Shown: one piece after another, positions 18,277 to 30,421 of the stretch
How positions within the stretch are numbered: the first letter of the stretch is position 1
Layout: the number at the start of each line of letters is the position of its first letter
NCBI RefSeq assembly: GCF_900327275.1
Contig: NZ_LS398548.1
Location: forward strand, 2,405,804 to 2,469,803
Source: Orientia tsutsugamushi
Lineage (GTDB): Bacteria; Pseudomonadota; Alphaproteobacteria; Rickettsiales; Rickettsiaceae
DNA length: 64,000 nt
Direction: 5' to 3'
The notes under the pieces: generated by a model
What the model was told of the DNA's origin: nothing
Database searches by the model: none
The model's input: the letters and a program-made list of their open reading frames with translations, nothing else
Position numbers and translations under genes: made by a program

Positions 18277-18725
18277 CTAAGATACAAGCTCTAGTTTGTA
18301 CTGAACATTGAGAAGGCCATTCTTTAAGGCCTCAATGTCCTTAACATGACCGCACCATTCTTGACGAAAACTGTTCCATTTTAAGCCATGAAGGCGAATG
18401 TGGCGCTTAGTGTTTTCGTCTGGTTCGGAGGAGGTAAATTTTAAAATCACGGCAGCTTTATTTTGCTGTTCTTTATCAAAAATATCTTTACCTATTGTAG
18501 TCCAATGCTCCTGAACATTTGGATGTTGTGTTAAAGTTTCTTTTAGTGAAACAATTGCACCAAATAACGTATTTGCTGATAAGTGATCAAGCTTAGCTTT
18601 AGAGCAACTAATCCACCCATTTCGATAAGACGTCGAGTACGCATTTTACGTTCTTTAATTTTGAGGTTAACCTCATCCATGATTAGCTTAGCCTTTTTTT
18701 GTTGAAGAGTAATTTTTTGCTGCAT
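18277..18725 (-). pseudogene. traD: Ti-type conjugal transfer protein TraD, frameshifted
   Basis: The 5' part reads MQQKITLQQKKAKLIMDEVN then KERKMRTRRLIEMGGLVAL, the RK-rich start and GGLV signature of the small TraD/TraC family that sits beside TraA in Ti-type systems. One lost base near 18600 shifts the frame. The neighbouring frame continues with AKLDHLSANTLFGAIVSLKE and, at the end, EWCGHVKDIEALKNGLLNVQ. Intact, it would have about 150 residues. It is divergent from traA across a 300-bp spacer. Distinct from the F-type coupling protein TraD at 25341-27096. Confidence 0.82.
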
Positions 18726-19029
18726 AAGATTTGCTGTGTTAGTAATTCAAAAAGATAAAAAAATCAGGCAAGAATATATCAAAATAAAATCTCAGTAAAG
18801 AAAAAAACCGTACCTACCAAACCAACATCAAATAATTATAGTCAAAAAAACTTGAATTCAGGTTAGAAGCTTCATTAAAGAATAAGCTTACGCAATACGT
18901 AAACTTGAAAGTTTACTGCTAAAAAATGAGTACTCATTAACCGATTGAATGTTAAAAAAAAAGAAGTTTATGCTAGCAAAATCAAAAAAACCATGCTAAC
19001 TTAAAACTCAGGTGAGAATTGGTATTGAG
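18726..19029. promoter_or_regulatory. Candidate oriT between traD(Ti) and traA(Ti)
   Basis: In Ti-type and MOBQ systems the transfer origin lies between the divergent traCD and traA genes. This spacer holds a near-perfect inverted repeat GTAAACTT-GA-AAGTTTAC at 18899-18916, directly preceded by a smaller one (TTACG-CAATA-CGTAA) that shares its left arm, so two alternative hairpins could form. It must also hold two divergent promoters. No nic site is identifiable. Confidence 0.4.
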
Positions 19030-21880
19030 ATGGCTATACAGTTTGCAAGGATTGAATTTTTTACGTAGAAGTGAAGGAGGTGATAGTTGTCGTAAGGCAG
19101 CATATAATGCAAGAACTATTGTTAAAAATAAGCAGACAGGTATAAGGTATAACTTCTCTCGTAAGAAAGATAACGTATATCATACAGTTCTGATACCGGA
19201 TTATGTAAATCAAAAATTCAAGAATATTCAAACATTAATGAATGAGGTAGAACGAACCGCAAAAAACAGAAACAGCCAGTTGTTGAAGGATATAGTAATA
19301 GCATTGCCAGACGAGAAGGAGCTAAATTTAGAGCATAGAATAGAACTAACTCATCGAATAGTTGATGCAATGGAATGGGTGCAAAATGGTCTTGGAGTAC
19401 AGATAGACATTCATAAGCCTCAAATAGGAGATAAAAACTGGCATGCACATATATTGCTCACTATGAGAAGATTTAGAAAAGATGGAACTGGTTTAGGAGA
19501 TAGAGCAGTAGATTTAAACCCAAAAATCATAACAGTTAATGGCAAAAAGGTTGTTATTAAAGATTCCAAGATGATTCATGAAATAGCAAAAGAAGAAACT
19601 AATGCATATTTCGCTGAATTAGGCTTACCATATAGAGTTGACGAGATAAGCGAAGTGCCGGGAAAGCATATTGGGAATATTAAATATATTGAAATTAGGA
19701 ATTTAATTAATGAAGTATTAAATGAAAATGAGTTACGTAAAGAGGCTCATTTGAAGATTATTAATGATGCTGACGTAATAACAGATTCTATAACACATTA
19801 CAAATCTATTTTTACTAAGCAGGATGTTGAAAAAGCAGTAAAAGATATACCAGATCTAACAGCAAGAGAACAGTTAGTTCAGCAAGTGCTTAGTTCAAAT
19901 AGAATACTAGAGTTATACCATGATGATGGTGAAAGTAGCAAATATTTTACGACAATTGAGGTTCGAAATGAGGAGACGAGAATAATCAGAATAGCTAATA
20001 AAATCAATAATCAGGTTTATTACAACGATATTTACAATCTTAAAAGTGATATCGAAGGTCTAGCAAATGTTAGTGAAGAACAGAAACAAGCTCTAAGGCA
20101 TATTTTGCTTAGCACTAGTGGAGTTAGAGTCTTGAGAGGAAGAGCTGGTATAGGAAAATCTTATGTTTTAGCAAAAACGTATGAGCTTGCAACAAATCGT
20201 AGACAAAAAGTTATTGGCCTTGCTCCCACTCATAAGGCAGTATCAGAGCTGAAGAGCAAAGGTTATACATAGGTCTATACAGTAAAAGGATTTTTATATA
20301 ATCGAAAAAAAATTTTTATGCAAGACAGCTTAATAGTAGTAGATGAAGCTGGAATGGTAGGTACTAAAGCTTATGCAGAGCTGTTTAGAGTAGTTAGAAA
20401 CAATAATTGTCAACTGATACTTGCTGGAGATGAAAAGCAGTTAGCTTCAATAGAAAGAGGTGGAATGTTTGAGATTCTGAGTAATATTTTTGGTTCACAT
20501 GTTTTAGTAAATATTCGAAGACAAAGTAAAAACTGGAGCAGAGAAGCAGCAATGGAGTTTGCTGAGAGTAATATTTTAAGCGGTATAACCTTACTGAGGC
20601 AAAATAACTGCGTTAGGTTTGATAATACGTTGCAGGACTCAATGAGTAAGTTAATATACAACTGGAGTCTAAGCAAATTTAAGCTACATGAAAAATTGGT
20701 AATTACAGTACGTAATAAAGATGTCGACATTCTTAATTCAAGTATTAGGTCTTTGTTAAAAGCAAATGGTACGCTAAAAGGCACAGAATATGAGCGTTCT
20801 ATTGATGGAAGGAAAAAGTCATATATGGCAGGAGATAGAATAGTATTTCAAAAAAGCTATAAGGATTTACAAATACAAAATAGTGAATTTGCAACTTTAA
20901 CTTCGGTTAGTAAAAATAAATTTATAGCTAAGACAGACACAGGAAAAGAAGTGAGTTTTGATCCTAGTGAAATACAATTTAAACATGGCTATGCAAGTAC
21001 TGTTTATAAGGTCCAGGGAGCTTCTATAAAAGATGTATACGTTTTGCATAATGGAGTAAGTAATATAAGCAGCTCATACGTAGCTATGACAAGGCATATA
21101 GAGAACTTAAAGTTATATTGCAATAAGGAAGCAACTAAAACCATTAACAGCTTAATAAATCAGCTCAGCAGACCAAATGAGAAATCAGCTAGCATAACTC
21201 TGAAAACTGCTCATGATTTGGAGAAAGAACGGACAAAGACAACTGTTTTTAGTAAAGTTTTTAGTAAAGTTGAAAACTGGTTTAAGTCTATAATCAATGA
21301 TATCAATGATAGATCTCATGTGAATAAAGAATATTATCATTTTACCGCTAAACCAGAGCAAGAAGCTAAAGTAGAAAAAGTCCAGCAAGAGAATAGCATA
21401 AAGCAATGCACCACCAAAGATATTTCTACTCCATTGTTTATGCAAATCAAAGAACAAAGACAATATGATTATGATGTAACCATTCTGTCAGCAGAAGGAA
21501 AAACGATATCAAGTTTTCAGAAGGCTGGCATTGATAGCAGAATGGTATATAGCTCAAATGTAAATAATTTGAAGTACTATCAACCATTTCAAGGAGAAAA
21601 GATTCTTATAGCTGCAAATAATTATAAACAGAATAAAGAGTATGCAAGTACTATAAACGAGGCTGCAAAAGCATTAAAAAGCAAAGGAGCAATCACTAGC
21701 ATCGTAGTTCCTTCAGAAGGTGAAGATTTTAACGAAATGCTAAAAAATAAAGGAGCCACAGCTGTTAAGGAGCTTATGATACCTGAAATCATGAAGTTAA
21801 TTAATACTCAGAACGTAAAAACAGAGCCTGAACAAATTGTAAAAGCTGATATAGCTCCAAAAATTAGAATTAGACGGTAG
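19030..21880 (+). pseudogene. traA: TraA(Ti) relaxase-helicase, frameshift and stop
   Basis: The true start is ATG 19030 (MAIQFARIE); one extra T in the six-T run at 19057-19062 moves the reading out of frame. The MobA/MobL relaxase domain shows FLRRSEGGDSCRKAAYNART, ALPDEKEL and the metal-binding KNWHAHILLTMR. The RecD-like helicase follows with Walker A RGRAGIGKSYVL (about residue 370), then an in-frame TAG at 20270-20272, then Walker B LIVVDEAGMVG, AGDEKQLASIERGG, motif V YKVQGAS and motif VI YVAMTRH. The C-terminal 170 residues contain a primase/Toprim-like segment (EKILIAANNY region). Full length would be about 950 residues. Two simple lesions inactivate an otherwise complete gene. Confidence 0.9.
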
Positions 21881-22146
21881 TGCTGAAGATTTGAAATTGA
21901 ATGTAAGCTATTCATTCACAGAGCAAATTACAAAATGAGCTATACATAAACAGCTCACAGTGATGTTTGTAATTCGCATTATGCCCCGCTAAGAGAATAC
22001 TGAAAGCGTTTGAACTTTTGCAAGCTCTACATTTAACAGGAAAACTATTCCAATAATCACCTAGCAATAAAATTATAATTCAAACGGTAAAAATAGCAAA
22101 TATTTATACCGCAAAACAATTTAGTGATGCGAAGGTGAGGTTTTAT

Positions 22147-24296
22147 ATGACTGACAAAATCAATGATTCAAATAATTTCAATAACATTCATAATTCAAAA
22201 ACAGATATAGAAAATCCTAAGGCTAACAGCTTGAACCACAACGTAGCTATAAAGTTGATAAATGGTGATATTGCTGATGGTATAGTGCTACTTAGTGATA
22301 ATAATAGCTTGAGAGCTGATAACACTCTGAAAGAATCAATAAACCAATTAATCAATGATTGGAAGAATAGTAAATTTGAGCTGCAGGATCGTTTGATAAT
22401 TGCTGACCATAAAGAAGCTGAAAATATTAATCAACACATCAGAAACTACATGAAGGAAAATGGTGCTCTGAAAGGTACAGAATACAGCATTTTAATTTCA
22501 GGAGCTGAATCAAAAAAATATGCTAACTACATGGCTGGAGACCGAATTGTATTTCAAACAAACGATAAGGATTTACAAATACAAAACAGTGAATTTGCAA
22601 CTCTAGTATCAATTGATGAAAATAAGTTTGTAGCTAAGACAGATACAGGAAACGAGGTAAGCTTTGATTTGAATAAAATAAGCTTTAAACATGGATATGC
22701 TACAACAGTTTGTAACCCACAAACAGCTGTCAAAAAAGATATATATGTTCTTCATAATGATGGTGTAGGCATAGAAAGTTCTAACATAAGCATGATAGGG
22801 AATGCAGAGCAAGTACGGCTGTACTACAATGTGCAAGCTACAAAAAATGTTGCTAACCTAATAGAGCAGCTTAGCACAGCTAAGACAGACTCTATCAATG
22901 CGCAGAAGTTGAAATAGTAAAAAAGTATCTTGAAAATCGTGGTATTACTTTTGACAAAAGCACTGCAAGTTCAGACTTAAAAGCAAGTATACTATTTGAT
23001 ACTCAAACGAGAAAAAATTATCCAGCATTGACAGCATTTGCAAGAAATGCAAAAGGAGAAATTACCGGAGTACAGGCCGTATATCTAAATTTGGCAGGAG
23101 ATAAGGCGAATATTTCAATTAACAGAAGATCTTTTGGTAAAATCAGCGGATCGTTCATAACAATCGCAAAGCGAAATGCGAATGACCCTAATATAACAAT
23201 TATAGCAGAAGGCGCTGAAACAGCATTGAGCTTGCAGCAATCAGGCATTAAAGGTAATATCATTGCTAGTGCAGGAATTGCGAATTTGAGAAATTATTCA
23301 CCATTTCCTGGTGAAAAAATCATCATTGCAGCAGATAATGATAGCAAAAATTCTATAACTAATGATACTGTAATTAAATCCGCAAAAATGTTAGAAATGA
23401 AGGGAGCGATAACTTGTATAGTCAAACCACCAGAAAATGGTGACTTTAATAATCTGTTGCAAAGTTGTGGAGAGCAGTCAATTAGAGACATTATAGAACC
23501 TGAAATTACTAAACTGACTAAGGCAGTTGAAACAACCAAACTTACTCAAACAGAAAATAATAGTATAGCAAAACAAAATGATATTACGAATGTTAAAGAA
23601 TTGTATAATAAATCTTCATCTCTATACTACTTTAAACAAGAAGAGGAAGCTAAACTGGAAGCAATAGTAGCAAACAAATTTTTAGAAAACCATACAGGAA
23701 TTTATAGTGCAAAAATCTTTAACAATTCTAATTTAAGGGCAAATATGGTTTTTGATGAAGAGACTCAAAAATCCTGGCCTGCACTCACTATTTTTGTTAA
23801 AAATGAAACAGGCGAAATTACTGGAGCTAAGATATTAGTTCTGAATTCAAAAACATGTAATAAAGCTGATGTAGCTGAAAAATCTGTTGGTACAATTAGT
23901 GGCTCATTTGCTGAAATTGCTCAACAGAATTCAAAATACTCACCTGTAACAATCATTACAAAGGATATTGAAACAGCGTTAACCATTCAACAAGCTGGAG
24001 TTGAAGGAAAAATCTTATGTGCAATTGAAGCCGAAAATTTGCAAAACTATAATCCTGGCCCAAAAGAAAAGATCATTCTAGCAGTTAAAAATGACGTAAA
24101 TACTGAAAAAGCAGAAAAAGTTCTGGAGGATAAGGAAGCAGTAGTCTGCACAGTCAAAAATGACTTCAATAATGTATTAAAAACTCAAGGATTATATGCT
24201 GTTAGAAATATTATCAGCCCTGAAATAAGAAAACTTAATGAAAAAATTGAATCAATACAAACTAATATACAATCAGGATTATGTCCGAAACACTAG
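22147..24296 (+). pseudogene. Degenerate TraA paralogue: helicase tail plus two Toprim-like units
   Basis: Starts at ATG 22147 behind AAGGTGAGG, so it has its own ribosome site. Residues to about 250 are alignable with TraA near 20570-21170 (shared ALKGTEY, YMAGDRIVFQ, DLQIQNSEFATL, FKHGYA). The relaxase and Walker motifs are absent, and motifs V and VI have degenerated (VCNPQTAVKKD, SNISMIGNAE). A frameshift near 22905 leads into a Toprim module (TRKNYPALTAFARNAKGEIT, IIAEGAETALSLQQ, IIIAADND with Glu and Asp-x-Asp) and a second, decayed one (ALTIFVKNETGEITG, IITKDIETALTIQQ, IILAVKND). TraA proteins normally end with one such unit, so this is a tandem duplication. Confidence 0.72.
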
Positions 24297-24347
24297 GCAG
24301 AGTATGACACAGCATTTTTTATTTAAAAAACTATAGAGTGAAAAAAT

Positions 24348-25331
24348 ATGACAAAACAATTAAAGCATGATTCATTGGCAAAGACAATCATGAGCGATCC
24401 AGTTGCTGCACAAGAATTTCTAGAGTATTATTTACCAAGCGATTTCAAGAGTTTAATAGATTTATCACAAATAAAAGTAGAGCAAGAGAGTTATATAGAA
24501 GAATCGTTAAAGAAAAAATACAGCGATATTGTCTATAGAGTTGCCACCAAAAAACATGGCAATGCTTTTATTTATATATTAATCGAAGCTCAATCAACCG
24601 TCGATTATTGGACAGCTCTGCGGTTATGGAGATACACATTGTTATTGTGCGAAAGGCATAAGAAAGAAAAAACTAAATTACCATTAGTGTATAATTTAGT
24701 GATCTACAACGGCAAAGAGGTCTACAACGCACCTAGGAATTTGTGGGATTTATTTACCGATTCAATGATAGCTAAGCAATTAATGACCTCCGACTATCAA
24801 TTAGTTGATTTGCAAAGTATGTCGAATGATGAAATTGTTAGGAAAAAGCATATCGGAATGCTCGAATATATGCTAAAGCACATTCATCAACGAGATATGT
24901 TAAAGCTTTGGGAAGACTTTCTAATAAAGTTCAAACATGTTTTAATACTTGATAAAGAAAAATGTTATGTTTACCTAAGATCATTTTTATGGTATACTGA
25001 TACTAAATTACTAGAGAGTCAGCAACCAGAATTAGAGCAGGTTCTGGCTAAGTATTTATCTGAAGAAGAAAAAAGTAATATTATGAGAACTATTGCTGCA
25101 AAATATATTGATGAAGGTATAGAGATTGGTGAAACTAAAGGCAGAGCTGAAGGCAGAGCTGAAGGCAGAGCTGAAGGCAGAGCTGAAGGCATAGAGATTG
25201 GTGAAGTAAAGGCTAAACAATGGCTTGCAAGAAACTTATTAAAAGCTGGCTTTTCAGTTGAATTTATTTCTGAAAATACTGGATTGTCAAAAGAAGAAGT
25301 GATTAATTTAAAAAATAACATAGAGTATTAA
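24348..25331 (+). CDS. Rpn/YhgA-like PD-(D/E)xK nuclease (PDDEXK transposase family)
   Basis: 327 residues, complete. The N-terminus (HDSLAKTIMSDPVAAQEFLE, YYLPSDF) is diagnostic of the Rpn/YhgA recombination-promoting nuclease family. The fold's active site is carried by KKYSDIVYRV (Asp) and IYILIEAQST (Glu-x-Gln). A C-terminal helical tail contains a four-fold GRAE repeat, flanked by duplicated GIEIGE, and ends with NLKNNIEY. Such genes are multicopy in Rickettsiales. It stands between the traA region and the 3' end of the F-type operon. Confidence 0.88.
   Translation: MTKQLKHDSLAKTIMSDPVAAQEFLEYYLPSDFKSLIDLSQIKVEQESYIEESLKKKYSDIVYRVATKKHGNAFIYILIEAQSTVDYWTALRLWRYTLLLCERHKKEKTKLPLVYNLVIYNGKEVYNAPRNLWDLFTDSMIAKQLMTSDYQLVDLQSMSNDEIVRKKHIGMLEYMLKHIHQRDMLKLWEDFLIKFKHVLILDKEKCYVYLRSFLWYTDTKLLESQQPELEQVLAKYLSEEEKSNIMRTIAAKYIDEGIEIGETKGRAEGRAEGRAEGRAEGIEIGEVKAKQWLARNLLKAGFSVEFISENTGLSKEEVINLKNNIEY
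25140..25187 (+). repeat. Four tandem 12-bp repeats (GRAE codons)
   Basis: GGCAGAGCTGAA is repeated four times exactly, in frame, flanked on each side by GAGATTGGTGAA. Whole-codon period means slippage would change the length of the tail without breaking the gene. Confidence 0.95.
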
Positions 25332-25340
25332 TTTTTCGAA

Positions 25341-27096
25341 TTAATACTCTACTAACTTAAGTTTTTTGAGCAATTTATATTCACAAACAAAAGCTGTATT
25401 TAAGTTTTGTAGCTGCATAGTTAGTTTTGTGATAGGAAAGTTACCGGCAAGCTTTACATAACATGTAAGGTCTGGTAGGTTCATAATTTCAGATGGCATA
25501 ACTAAAATCTTTTTACGCTCAACATTATTCATATTTACCCCATCTCGCATAGTATTTGATCCATATGACAAGTTCTCTTGAGTTTCAATAATTTCTTGCT
25601 CACCTAGTGTTAATGCTGATTTATAAGCTGTAACCTGATCGCTAACTCGAAAAATAAATTTACTATTAAACAAATCCAGCATAGAAGCACATTCAGCAGC
25701 CCCATATATTGCTTCTAATTGATGAATATTCTGCAATCCAGCAACAAAGCAGCCTCCATACTTTCTACTTTCAGCTAAAGCAACTGGTAAAGACGAAACT
25801 TTTTGTAGAGCTGGAAGTTCATCAAGTATAAACCACATGTTTTTGTTATCATGATTAGGATTTCTACACATCAAAGCCTTGATAGCTATGCTTATCCAGG
25901 CTGAAATAAGTGGGCATAAAGTAGCTCTTTGATTTGGGTTAGCTGTGATAAATAGCCAGCTAGTTTCATTTGAATTACTAAACCATTCTTTTATGCTAAA
26001 ACTACCTCCAGGCTTTAAATATTGTAGCGAAGTAATATTCTTTCCAAGCGTAGACTGAATTCCTGCAGAAGTTTCGAGCGCGCTTTCACTTATAATACCT
26101 GATACAGCAGTGTTTCTAAAAGCTTTTGCAAATTGTCTATTATCAGAGTAAATGATTGTATGAATTAGTTTTATGATATCTTTATCATCCTTATATAGCT
26201 TCAACGCTTCAGACAAGACTAATTCAGCATTTTTAGCAAAAAAGTCATCAAGTTTAGGAGTATAATTACTAAAACTACTAGCTATATCATGAAAATCAGC
26301 TGCTTCAAAACAATCATTCCAAGGCAACCATTGTTCACTATTTTTTTCTAAAGGATTAAGCAGTTTATCACATTTAGGATCAAAAAATCTATCAGTAAAA
26401 GCTCCAGTTGTGTCTACAATGATTGCTCGATCTTTGTGTAATCGAATTTGTGGCAGCAGTTCATTAAGCATATTAGTTTTACCAGTACCTGTTGTTCCAG
26501 TAATAAGAATATGTAGTCTTTCACTATTCTTTACTAATGGCAAGCCTCCAAAACGGATTTTCGAGGCCTTTTTAGCGCTTTTTAGCATTTTAGATAGGGC
26601 ATTTGCACTCTACAAAATCAGCACCTCTAATTTTGGCCTTAATAATCGTGTTTTTGCCTTGAGCAGTAAAGAAAACAATTGAGATTATCACACCAATAGT
26701 AAAAACAATTAATCCTTCTAACAATGCTGAATTGATTAAGAATTCCCATAATTGCTGTATTTTAAATCCATGTTTGCCTGTATAAAACTCATGCAAAAAG
26801 TCTTGAGCATTGAGGTGCATCCATTTTTTAAACCTTAAACTATAAAACTTAATGCCTATTTGATCGATATCATAAAAATGCTCACCAATTGCTAGCTTAA
26901 GCTGCACATATCTTTCAATTGCAAAATAATACAAGCTGCTCAGAAAAACTTTTTGATATAATCGACATATAATCCAGAATATCGATAATCCTAATCCAAT
27001 TATAAAAACGTTGGTACTACCTTGCCCAAACATTCTTAACTTATGGGCAAATAACTGCGAGCCCCTGGTGAAATTTCCTTGATTTTGAAAATTCAT
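25341..27096 (-). pseudogene. traD: F-type coupling protein TraD, frameshifted
   Basis: The 5' part (27096-26590) has two membrane stretches (VFIIGLGLSIFWIICRLY and LIVFTIGVIISIVFF), the anchor of the F TraD/VirD4 family. One extra C in TGCCCTATC near 26603 moves to another frame. The ATPase part (26588-25341) has FGGLPLVKNSERLHILITG, Walker A GTTGTGKTNM, and Walker B WFILDELPALQKVSSLP. The combined length of about 585 is shorter than F TraD (717) but close to rickettsial versions. Last gene of the F-type operon. A cytosolic fragment starting at 26588 would lack the membrane anchor. Confidence 0.88.
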
Positions 27097-27101
27097 CTAT
27101 C

Positions 27102-29119
27102 TCAAGAGTATTTTTTCAATATCTGTAGTTTTTGCTCATACTCTTTTACTCCAGTAAAATTCTTCAATTCTGTTAACCTTTTTAACATTGTTTCATGTTC
27201 TGCAATGATATTTAGTATTAAATCACCACACCCCACCTCCAGCACTAGTACTAGTACTACTACTTTTACTGTGGCTAGTACCTGTATACTCAGTAGTAGC
27301 AATGCTACTAGAACCAACCTTCTGCAGAGCTTGGTATTCACTCTCAGTTAGACCTATATACAGAGCTTCATCATGAGTTATCCTGTCGGCTATTTCCATG
27401 GTAATGGAGTTTCCTGTTGAAATAAGATTGGACTCTTTTTTTTGTCAGTGAATCAAGATTGCTCTGTGAACGGATAAACTGGTTTTGATATCCAGATTGT
27501 AGCAGTGCAGAAGAGCGGTAGTTATCTAATAATAAATCTACGTTTTTATTTATAATTTGTCGACCATCATCCGTTGTAGTGACTTTTATACTACCATCAT
27601 TGATAATAGCAGCCATATGTAATGAAGGAGCTAGGTTTTGTTGAGAAATAGTTCTATTGCCTATGCTGTAATTATCCATACTCAAGTTATTGTCGACTAT
27701 ATTACTTCCTAAGCTGCTAGCAACTTGTATAGGAGAGAACTGGCTGGCTAAGTTAGCTGTAGCATGAGCGCAAGCTTTTATCACTGACCAAGAAAGCATT
27801 GGTATTGATGATGCAAGCATTTGAAACGTCGCATAGCTATATAAAATCATCTCTGCAAAGCTTCCTTGCGATAGCATATTCAGACCATAATCACTACCGA
27901 AAGCTCCAGATTTACTGGATAAGCTGATCATTCCTAGACAATGGATTATTGTAAAAAATACTGGCCAGCTGCTGACCCATATTATTAATAGAATCCATGT
28001 TTTGAGTATGTTGTAACCACCAGGCAGTAAGCCCATTGGAAATACAATAAAGATCATTGAAACTACTAATGCAAAAAAAACAGATTGTAAAATAGGCATC
28101 ATGTGAGCAGCCATTTCCCCAGCGACTAGATACGAAAATGATTGTTGAAAGAGCCCTCTGATTGCATGCATACTCACCAGATTAGGATAAATTCGTGATA
28201 ATGAAAACTTCTCACGCCAGTCATCATATGACTCACGATTAGCATTAAGTAGCATAGCTTGCTTCATCCATTCATGAATGTCTTGTTGCTCTCTCTGTAA
28301 ATATTTTAGTGTGTCGCCAGTCATGACTTTTAGTCTTTGACTTAACATGCTTGACTGATCAGATTGAACTCCAATCGCTGCTGCGAACTTTGTTAGAAGC
28401 CCTTCATTTAATTCTTTATGAATTGCTGCTTTAATCAATGGAGTAGCTTGTCTGCATGTCTTGAAACTAATACCTAAATTACTAGGCTCACGATAATAAA
28501 TACCGAAATTATTAGGTATATTCTGCTCGATAAATCCTATAATGTCATTAGTTTGTTGAGCAGCTGCTTTTTTGCCTAGAATATTACCTATGATGTAAGG
28601 CTTCATAAAGCATTGTCTAAGAAATTCCTTAGTATTAGTTAAAGTTACTGGATCATGTATTTGCACATCTCGAATCTTAGCTACAGCCTTTGCTCCAAAC
28701 ATAATACCAGTTTTTCTGCTTGATAGTCCTTCATAAGCCGGTAAAAGATGATTTTCCAACATTTTGGACACAAAGTAACTCGTTTGCGATGAAAGAGAAG
28801 CAAACATTGCAATACCTATCGGAATATTATCAACTTTTACTGGTGCACTCATTGATACCTCATCCTTCAGCCAAACAGTAGCTTTGGGGGCAAATAACAG
28901 CGTAAAAATAAATATCGATGGAAAGAACCACTCCATAGCAAAGATGCCGATATTTCCTCTAAAAATAGCCCTAGTAGCAGCCCATATGCCACCAATAGTC
29001 AAGGCTAAGTGTCCTACTGGAGTGAAGTATTCGCTATTTGAAGCAAAGACTCTGCCTATGCCGTTAAACACATGCCATAACAGATCTCCACCACCAAATG
29101 TGTATATTACGTAATCCAT
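27102..29119 (-). pseudogene. traG: F-type TraG (mating-pair stabilisation), frameshifted 3' end
   Basis: The first 560 residues are intact and match the TraG N-terminal membrane domain: start MDYVIYTFGGGDLLWHVFNG, further membrane stretches (MIFIVFPMGLLPGG, WILLIIWVSSWPVFFTII). A one-base insertion in an A-run near 27435 ends the frame at 27371. The alternate frame continues as TKKESNLISTGNS and DEALYIGLTESEYQALQKVG, another shift lies in the repetitive TACTAG stretch near 27250, and the last piece ends ELKNFTGVKEYEQKLQILKK. F TraG is about 940 residues, so the periplasmic C-terminal domain is also shortened. Confidence 0.85.
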
Positions 29120-30421
29120 TAACTTTTCTCCTTCGCTATTAAATGCTGCTCTATTAATCTAGCCCTTTTATCTATTCGACTTGCATCTGTTTGTAGGCTA
29201 GTCCATTTTTCATTTGCAAAAAGTTGAACTCGATTTAATTCCTTCAAATATCTTTCTAAATGTTCATTCGAAACTTGCTTAGCACCTAGTGAAGTAACGG
29301 CTCTACGTATTTCGGTGATTACTTCCTTCAAATGCTGAACTAATGTATAGCTAGCTATTAATTCTGATGAGATCTCTAAAATTGTGACTCCAGAAATAGC
29401 TTCTAATATGATATAATCATAAATTGGGAATATATCTCCAATCGAAGATAAAAAGGCTATTTCATGGTCACTAAATTCAGTATTCTTACCAAATTTAATT
29501 TTTAGATTAGTCAATTGTTGTTTAGCTTTACCTGCATAAGATTTCTCTGGTGATATTGTGATATTTCGTCGCAAGCGTTGAATGCAAGCAACTGACATTA
29601 TCACAACTGTAAATCGAGGCTGATTCTCCGCCTTTTAAATGACTAATCCAACTTTTTTCATCCTGAGCTAATGAGTCATAAAAGTGTACATTATTGTTTG
29701 TAACCACGATAGTGCCAGTCATAGACATGATTGAATCACGCATATTTGATGGTATTCCAACCTTCGCTGCTGCTTTAGTGAAGATGTTATAATCATCAAG
29801 CATTAACTCTGAATCCTTATTTTGTGCTTGTCGCAGAGCTTGTTTTTGGGCTAAATCATTACGACATTTTTTACCAGCAGCAAAATAATCAAACCCGCTG
29901 TGTGACTGTATATCACGGCAAACAGCTTCTCTCATAGCCCAGTTCTTTGGTAAAGCTGTAGCAAATAATGCTTTTGTTAATTCGCAATCTCCCTTAGCAA
30001 ATTGATTCATCTCCATTGCTAGATTACGTAAGTCCTTGAGAGCGTTCTCAATCTGTGGAGCAAATGTTTTTAATCCTAATGAAAATGCATAAACTTTAGC
30101 TTGAGAACCAATATTCTTCATTAGTTGAACTAATTCTTCTCCAGAAATAACAGAGAAACTACCAAGATAGGCGTCAATACCGCTACAGCTCATGTTTAAA
30201 GATGGTGGAGTTATAGCAAATGGCTGAAAGGATGTTTGGCTTGTTCTGGCAGATAATCCGCCAGCCGCATAATATCCAGCCGCTTGATTCTGATATGATC
30301 CAGATCTAGTAACATTAACACTCATTCCTTGAAATACGTTTTCGATATTCCAAGCCAGTGATACTGGAGCTTGTAGCGAAAATAATGCTGCAATAACATA
30401 AACTCTAATTCTGATGCTCAT
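29119..30421 (-). pseudogene. traH: F-type TraH, single frameshift
   Basis: The 5' part (30421-29528) has a signal peptide (VYVIAALFSLQAPVSLA) and TraH text: FVSVxxGL-like GGLSARTSQTSFQPFAITPP, SCSGIDAYLGSFSVISGEEL and CLHSTLATKYHNI. A one-base shift near 29560 passes to the frame of 29604-29119, which continues ISPEKSYAGKAKQQLTNL and IGDIFPIYDYIILEA. Joined length is about 430 residues, near the 458 of F TraH, so only this lesion breaks it. TraH is a periplasmic outer-membrane-complex protein needed for pilus retraction and mating-pair formation. It overlaps traF by 4 bp. Confidence 0.88.

Noticed and set aside
21185..21463. Antisense ORFs over traA, and similar ones over traN (31861-32310), traG (28884-29114), dcd/secB and nuoL/M
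   Set aside because: They lack ribosome sites and have low-complexity translations, and lie opposite clearly coding sequence with recognised motifs.
25341..27096. Assigning both genes called TraD to one family
   Set aside because: The 18277-18725 gene is the small Ti-type TraD, whereas this one is the F-type VirD4-like coupling ATPase; the shared name is historical.
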